7,292 nt of DNA. Origin: CAYHZL01 sp964361075. GTDB taxonomy: Bacteria > Bacteroidota > Ignavibacteria > UBA10030 > UBA8401. The stretch spans positions 1-7,292 of the forward strand of contig CAYHZL010000177.1 of assembly GCA_964361075.1 (NCBI GenBank), given 5' to 3'. The first letter of the stretch is position 1. Each line of letters opens with the position of its first letter. Positions 6,415-7,292 of this stretch are shown one piece after another. A program made the position numbers and the translations under genes. A model generated the notes under the pieces. The model did not search any database. It worked only from the letters and a program-made list of their open reading frames with translations, and was not told where the DNA came from.

Positions 6415-6431
6415 AATTCGCCGCGGCGAAC
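6415..6431 (+). repeat. Palindrome copy B in attC5
   Basis: This is a second identical copy of the 17-base unit, starting 27 bases after copy A. Its perfect palindrome is at 6417-6430. It takes the place of CATTGCAAA in the 3' stem arm, directly breaking the L-region pairing. The 10 bases TAACGCGCTG, which include the inner stem arm, lie between the two copies. Confidence 0.9.
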
Positions 6432-6477
6432 AAACCAGCTTAGCTCCAGTCCGTTAGGCAAAACCGGAGGAGAATAC

Positions 6478-7221
6478 ATGAAACCATTAGCAATCATTAT
6501 TACCTGTTCATTCTTTCTGTCATGTTCAAAGAGCCCCACGTCAAGTGACACGAAAGTTGACGATCGAATTCAGCTATCTTACAATTCCGCTGATTCATCA
6601 GAGGCACGTGATATTGCGGTATGGGCAGAAGCTAAACTTGTGCCATCTGATTCAGCAGTTTCTGAAATACTTTACAACATTAATTATCTTCGTTATTGCT
6701 TCAAAGATTCTGTTTCACTTAAACCTCTTTTAAGCCCGAGGTTCTTACCACCTTGGACAACGAACTCAATTGCGATCAAATTCGATCCAGCTACTGCTGA
6801 ACTTGTACGAAATAAAACTTACACGGGATGGTCATTGCTTTCAACTCAAGCGAAACCCGATTCAGTAGAACCTCCAGATGCTTTACAATGGTCTTTGCTT
6901 AGTTATTCACATCATCGTAATCCATGGCGGCTCTGTGAGATTATTGCCAAGTTGCCGGGTGTTGTGAATTGTGAACCTAATGGAAGAGGGTTTGCAGGTG
7001 GTACGTTTCCAATATTTACAGGTATGCGAAACGGCCAAATAACATACATTTTCGTAGAGAGTTATATATACATGCCTGAAGCACATCACTATTTCTATTA
7101 TGAAAATAATAAACCGGTTTATGCAGGTGTTTGGTCAACTCAACAAAATCCAAAACCATCATGGTGGCAAAATGTCAAAACATCAATCGACAGTTTTTAT
7201 TATTGGGGCAAGTATAAATAA
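6478..7221 (+). CDS. Lipoprotein of unknown function (247 aa)
   Basis: A strong Shine-Dalgarno GGAGGAG (6466-6472) lies 5 bases before ATG 6478. The N-terminus MKPLAIIITCSFFLSC is a lipoprotein signal peptide with the lipobox FLSC (lipidated Cys16), followed by a serine/threonine-rich linker SKSPTSSD. The mature domain of about 220 residues is rich in tryptophan and tyrosine and contains SEILYNINYLRYCF, a central ATAELVRNKTYTGWSLLSTQ, a segment LPGVVNCEPNGRGFAGG, and the C-terminal HHYFYYENNKPVYAGVW. I recognise no catalytic motif and no named family. The protein is probably anchored in the outer or inner membrane facing the periplasm or surface. It is the sole gene of cassette 5. Its ribosome binding site overlaps the end of the cassette's left complementary arm by one base. 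Confidence 0.85.
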   Translation: MKPLAIIITCSFFLSCSKSPTSSDTKVDDRIQLSYNSADSSEARDIAVWAEAKLVPSDSAVSEILYNINYLRYCFKDSVSLKPLLSPRFLPPWTTNSIAIKFDPATAELVRNKTYTGWSLLSTQAKPDSVEPPDALQWSLLSYSHHRNPWRLCEIIAKLPGVVNCEPNGRGFAGGTFPIFTGMRNGQITYIFVESYIYMPEAHHYFYYENNKPVYAGVWSTQQNPKPSWWQNVKTSIDSFYYWGKYK

Positions 7222-7239
7222 TAATCACAATGCGGTTTT

Positions 7240-7292
7240 GCCTAACCAGTCGCTCAAGTCCCGAAGGGATTCCTTTGGAACTGATTTGCAAT
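7240..7292 (+). repeat. attC site 6, 5' half only, with an insertion
   Basis: R'' is GCCTAAC (7240-7246), followed by CAGTCGCTCAAG and, after 22 extra bases, CTGATTTGCAAT, where the other copies read CGCTCAAGCTGATTTGCAAT without a break. The insertion therefore sits inside the L'' box, between the extrahelical C and the rest of the stem arm. The 3' half lies beyond the window. Confidence 0.85.
7259..7280 (+). repeat. 22-base double mini-hairpin insert in attC6
   Basis: The insert consists exactly of two adjacent 11-base hairpins: TCCC-GAA-GGGA (7259-7269) and TTCC-TTT-GGAA (7270-7280). Alternatively CCGAAGG (7261-7267) pairs with CCTTTGG (7272-7278), with one G-T wobble, as a single hairpin with a GATT loop. 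No copy of it is present in the other five attC sites. It could be a small palindromic repeat that spreads in this genome. Confidence 0.75.

Larger units (their letters stand above)
5973..6453 (+). mobile_element. Integron gene cassette 4 (481 bp, one small gene)
   Basis: The cassette is bounded by the crossover points of attC4 and attC5. The left end GTTAGCCCGCTTT (5972-5984) is the exact reverse complement of AAAGCGGGCTAAC (6287-6299), 13 bases. It holds one 69-aa gene. The 67 bases between its stop and the right arm contain a T-run (6225-6233) but no convincing stem in front of it. Confidence 0.9.
6293..6459 (+). repeat. attC site 5, altered copy (167 bp)
   Basis: R'' is GGCTAAC (6293-6299) and R' is GTTAGGC (6453-6459). 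The 5' arm is normal, including both extrahelical bases. The 3' arm keeps CAGCTTAGC and ACTAACGCGCTGAA but has lost ATTGCAAA, the partner of TTTGCAAT, which is replaced by palindromic DNA. The site is 13 bases longer than its four full-length relatives. The outer L stem and the inner GCGCG stem should still form, but the 8-bp segment between them cannot form as in the other copies. Activity may be reduced or shape-rescued; the sequence alone does not say. Confidence 0.88.
6454..7292 (+). mobile_element. Integron gene cassette 5 (partial, runs off the right edge)
   Basis: The cassette starts at the crossover point of attC5 and carries one lipoprotein gene. The left end GTTAGGCAAAACCG (6453-6466) is the exact reverse complement of CGGTTTTGCCTAAC (7233-7246), 14 bases. 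The last base of the left arm is the first G of the GGAGGAG ribosome binding site, so a transcript could pair the two cassette ends next to its start signal. The attC at its right end is cut by the window edge. Confidence 0.87.

Noticed and set aside
6351..6551. 66-aa minus-strand open frame
   Set aside because: It crosses attC5 and the start of the lipoprotein gene. Its internal VRRGE-like repeat only reflects the two palindrome copies.
6545..6733. 62-aa + strand open frame inside the lipoprotein gene
   Set aside because: It is a shadow frame within a gene that has a strong ribosome binding site and lipobox.
12..7292. CRISPR array
   Set aside because: The repeats are about 154 bp, imperfect inverted repeats, and are separated by whole genes rather than short uniform spacers.
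1..7292. tRNA, rRNA or toxin-antitoxin genes
   Set aside because: I saw no cloverleaf or rRNA signature, and no gene pair with toxin-antitoxin features. The two-gene cassettes encode exported or unknown proteins.

Overview
This window is a stretch of an integron gene-cassette array. Six copies of one long attC-type recombination site (five complete, one cut by the right edge) separate four complete cassettes, all in the same orientation, with a partial cassette at each edge. No integrase gene or attI site is visible. Because every gene reads rightward with its attC at its 3' end, the platform (if it exists) should lie to the left of base 1. From this window alone a chromosomal integron and an integrase-less array cannot be told apart.

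The organism is probably a Gram-negative member of the Bacteroidota/Chlorobi/Ignavibacteria group. The DNA is AT-rich. Two proteins end in the YPNPFN-type type A sorting domain of the type IX secretion system (T9SS), and other products are a predicted outer-membrane beta-barrel and a lipoprotein.

Layout: 1-159 is the tail of an upstream cassette (its attC). Cassette 1 (160-1700) carries an exported 286-aa protein and a 154-aa protein of unknown function. Cassette 2 (1701-2506) carries a small outer-membrane beta-barrel protein. Cassette 3 (2507-5972) is unusually large and carries two T9SS cargo proteins, one of them an M6-like zinc metalloprotease with a fibronectin type III domain, closed by a strong intrinsic terminator. 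Cassette 4 (5973-6453) carries a 69-aa protein with four cysteines. Cassette 5 (6454 to the right edge) carries a 247-aa lipoprotein. Five of the seven genes have an export signal, so the array looks like a store of surface and secreted proteins.

The most striking signal is structural. The bases just inside the left end of each complete cassette are the exact reverse complement of the bases just before the attC at its right end, over 13-14 bases. The sequence differs for every cassette (5 of 5). The first 7 bases are the known R'/R'' core boxes; the extra 6-7 are not explained by the standard description. This fits recombination between G and TT of the core site and implies that each excised circle rebuilds an attC with an R stem about twice the usual length. 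The attC copies are themselves long (154 bp). Two have been altered by hairpin-forming DNA: attC5 holds two copies of a 14-base perfect palindrome that remove one arm of the stem, and attC6 holds a 22-base pair of mini-hairpins inside its L'' box.
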